From: Planctomycetota bacterium
GTDB lineage: Bacteria > Planctomycetota > Phycisphaerae > UBA1845 > PWPN01
Length of the DNA: 64,000 nt
Reading direction: 5' to 3'
NCBI GenBank assembly: GCA_029550525.1
Contig: JAKPHF010000048.1
Span: 124,001 to 188,000 of the forward strand
The position numbers and the translations under genes are program-made. Shown piece after piece: positions 61,642 through 64,000 of this stretch; position 1 is the first letter of the stretch, and every line of letters begins with the position of its first letter. A model generated the notes under the pieces. It was not told the origin of the DNA and made no database searches. It worked only from the letters and a program-made list of their open reading frames with translations.

Positions 61642-64000
61642 CTACCGTATTTTGCGGATCTGGCCGCTCGCACAGTCCAGCTCGACCATTTCAGCCGTGC
61701 TGGTCTGCTCGTACAATCGCTCGCCTACGCCGATCGCCGCCGGCAACTGAAATTCGGCCGCGCGAATCGCCATATGCGAGTTGGCACCCCCATACATCGT
61801 CACCAGTCCGGCAATCGGGTGAGAGAAAATCCAATCGAAGCCGGGATCCGCGTTCGGCGTGACCACCAACTTGCCGGCCAGATCGACGTCCGGCCGGCTC
61901 TTGTTCGACAGGCACACCACCTCGGCCTGCACCTTGCGCGACGTGATGAAGTTGGGCTGTGCCCGCAACTGCTGGAAACAGACGATGTCCAGTTCCGAGC
62001 GAATCTGCCCCGGCAAGCAAACCGCCTGCGTCAGTGCTGCCTGTTCGCGGCCTTCAGCCGCCCATCGTTCGAGCCGCCGCGTCACGTTCTCGCATGACGC
62101 GCTGCGAAGCGACAGCAGATCGGTAATCCGGATCTGGGCCAGATCATCGCGAGTCAAAAAGTGGGCTGCGCCAAAGTCGGCGATGGCCTCGAGCGCCGCG
62201 CTCAGATTGCGCGTGAACACGAATTTGGCATACTCTCGCCCCTCGATGGCCCGACGGCAGAAGTGCTCGAAGCCGTCCGCGTCCACGCCGAGATTCAGCC
62301 TGGCCAACTCGGCATTGACAGCGCTGCGGGTCGTCGCGTCCCAGACCTCCTCACGCGCCGCAGGCGTCTCCGCATTTCGTGCCCCGGCCACGATCGGCCG
62401 CAAGTAAGCCTCGGCCATGCTCGCGTAGTTGGGCGACGTGATGTCATACGTGCCGGGGCGCAGGTGCCCATATCGCTCGACGAACGCATCCCATTCCAGC
62501 TCACCGCGGGCGACCGCCGCCGCATCCTCCTGGAGACGGCTCGAGACCGTCCGCACGCTCGCGAGAAACGCGTCCTTCTGCGCCGCCGAGATGATCCCTG
62601 CGTCAACCAGCGAGCGCAGCAGACTCACTGCCACGAAGCCGTTCCGCGCCAGGTGCGCGAACGCCAGCACGCTGCTCAACCGCGCGTCTTCCAGCCATAG
62701 GAATGCCTTCTCCAGCGGCGGCAACTGCGCGGCGCGGATCGTTTCGAACCGCCGCTGCGCATCGGCCAGCACGGCCCAATCGCGCTCGCAGCGGGCGATC
62801 CCGCCGCGGGTAATGCCGATGAGCGCCGAGCGAAGTCGGCGAATCTCCTCCTCGCTGAAGCGGGCCTGCCGCAGCCGGTCGGCCTTGGCATCGAAATCGA
62901 ACGTCATGCAGGTGAACAGGACGTCGAATTCGACCTTGTCGTGCAGTTCGGGATTGCACGAAAGGTGATCGAGGTAATGCTCGAGCAGCCGCTCGGCCAG
63001 CGCGTCCGGCAATGCCGCCGGAATGAACGAGTTGAACGTCGCCCTTACGTCGATGTACGGATGCCCCAGTATATCGACCAGCAACTGGCAGGGCCGCACG
63101 TCGCGGTAGCCGTACTCGCTGCGCTGGCGGGCCCACGTTTCGTCGGTGATGAGGTAACGATACAACGAGAACGCCAGCCGCGAAGGCTTGGTGCCCACGA
63201 TCTCGGCCGGGTTCCAGTCGGTCATCACGCTCAACTGTGTCGATCGCCCCAGCAGATGCGGTCGCGGCCGCTGTAGCTCGCGGAAGAAGCGAATCGCGTC
63301 CCGCACCGCATCCGTGAACCGTTGATCGTCCACGGGATGGTCGGGATGCGCGACAGCGATGGGCCGAACCTGCAGGACATGTGCCGTGCCGTCGTCGGTG
63401 AAGGCGAACTCGATGTCGAGCGAGTCGTGTCCGACCAGTTGCTCGATTTCCTGCACGACGGCGATCAGCCGGTAGAACTCGCCGGGCAACCCCGGCCGCA
63501 GCATCATGCCGCGCTTCAGGAAGAGCGTGCGGACAGCCGAGCTTTCGCCCGACGTCACGGTGTCTGTGCGGCTCGTCGTGTTGTCGTAGTTGATGACGTA
63601 GTACGGGGCTCCCAGCGTGGGCGTGCGGGTCATGACCACGCCGCTCATGGTCACGTTCCGCAGCATCTCCTGCACGAGCACCTGGTTCTGCTCGTCGGGC
63701 TCGCCGTAAGACGCCAGCACGCGCTCGATGGCTTCGGCCAGTCGAGGCGTGTCGCTGGCCGGCACGTCGAGCACGCTCGTGTACGCTCCGGCCGACGACT
63801 GCCGCCAACTGTCCTCGCTCAGTGCGCTGCTGCGGACGATGACGTTGGCGTCCGCAAACGCTTGTTCGATCCGATCGAGCACGGCGGGACGGTTGCGTTG
63901 CCACTCGCCATGCGTGAACGAGACCGATTCGCCAATGTGCCCGATCTGCACGAGCGGGCGCAGCCGTTCCAGCGACTCGGCCTTCGTGCCCAGCACGAAT
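61642..64000 (-). CDS. PEP synthase-like protein (PEP/pyruvate-binding and mobile His domains; Cj1418-like L-glutamine kinase candidate), truncated by or starting near window edge
   Basis: VIVRSSALSEDSWRQSSAGAYTSVLDV nucleotide-binding N-domain; GGANSHMAIRAAEFQLPAAIGVG mobile His domain at C-terminus. Confidence 0.82.
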   Translation of the reverse strand, partial: FVLGTKAESLERLRPLVQIGHIGESVSFTHGEWQRNRPAVLDRIEQAFADANVIVRSSALSEDSWRQSSAGAYTSVLDVPASDTPRLAEAIERVLASYGEPDEQNQVLVQEMLRNVTMSGVVMTRTPTLGAPYYVINYDNTTSRTDTVTSGESSAVRTLFLKRGMMLRPGLPGEFYRLIAVVQEIEQLVGHDSLDIEFAFTDDGTAHVLQVRPIAVAHPDHPVDDQRFTDAVRDAIRFFRELQRPRPHLLGRSTQLSVMTDWNPAEIVGTKPSRLAFSLYRYLITDETWARQRSEYGYRDVRPCQLLVDILGHPYIDVRATFNSFIPAALPDALAERLLEHYLDHLSCNPELHDKVEFDVLFTCMTFDFDAKADRLRQARFSEEEIRRLRSALIGITRGGIARCERDWAVLADAQRRFETIRAAQLPPLEKAFLWLEDARLSSVLAFAHLARNGFVAVSLLRSLVDAGIISAAQKDAFLASVRTVSSRLQEDAAAVARGELEWDAFVERYGHLRPGTYDITSPNYASMAEAYLRPIVAGARNAETPAAREEVWDATTRSAVNAELARLNLGVDADGFEHFCRRAIEGREYAKFVFTRNLSAALEAIADFGAAHFLTRDDLAQIRITDLLSLRSASCENVTRRLERWAAEGREQAALTQAVCLPGQIRSELDIVCFQQLRAQPNFITSRKVQAEVVCLSNKSRPDVDLAGKLVVTPNADPGFDWIFSHPIAGLVTMYGGANSHMAIRAAEFQLPAAIGVGERLYEQTSTAEMVELDCASGQIRKIR

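Noticed and set aside
61642-64000. Plain phosphoenolpyruvate synthase (ppsA)
   Set aside because: Size, lack of a C-terminal PEP-binding TIM barrel (ends right after the mobile His domain) and gene neighbours fit Cj1418-type better

Overview
High-GC bacterial chromosome segment. Gene content (Alternative Complex III genes, many short prepilin, Gfo/Idh and glycoside-hydrolase genes, zinc-ribbon membrane proteins) suggests a planctomycete-like organism; the taxonomy is inference. I found no rRNA, tRNA, CRISPR array, prophage or transposase. The window encodes about 50 credible genes: ActB/ActA of ACIII diverging from two cytochrome-c-fused membrane proteins; carbohydrate genes (GH106-like, GH38-like, heparinase-like, Gfo/Idh, SGNH); a zinc uptake system with Cys/His-rich repeats; BamA; AsnB; an AhbC/AhbD-type radical SAM protein; a type II FAS/PKS-like cluster; a PilS/PilR-like pair upstream of a prepilin; an ECF sigma operon; CysK, Bpt, KamA, and a CobW + UroD-thioredoxin pair. 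The operon at the right edge matches the Campylobacter Cj1418-Cj1417-Cj1416 cytidine-diphosphoramidate pathway in family content and order. Best candidates for under-described biology: (1) this diphosphoramidate-like cassette with a TagF-like transferase and a formyltransferase-like protein; (2) the FAS/PKS-like cluster, in which an intact KS is paired with a KS that has lost Cys/His/His (Glu/Phe/Asn) and an intact hotdog dehydratase with one lacking the catalytic His; (3) a sigma-54 promoter match before the prepilin next to an NtrC-type regulator; (4) a Gfo/Idh gene apparently collapsed in frame to 48 codons; (5) several families of 7- and 8-nt periodic intergenic repeats, two of which form C-terminal codons of proteins. 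All calls are from reading the sequence and ORF translations; no database search was run.
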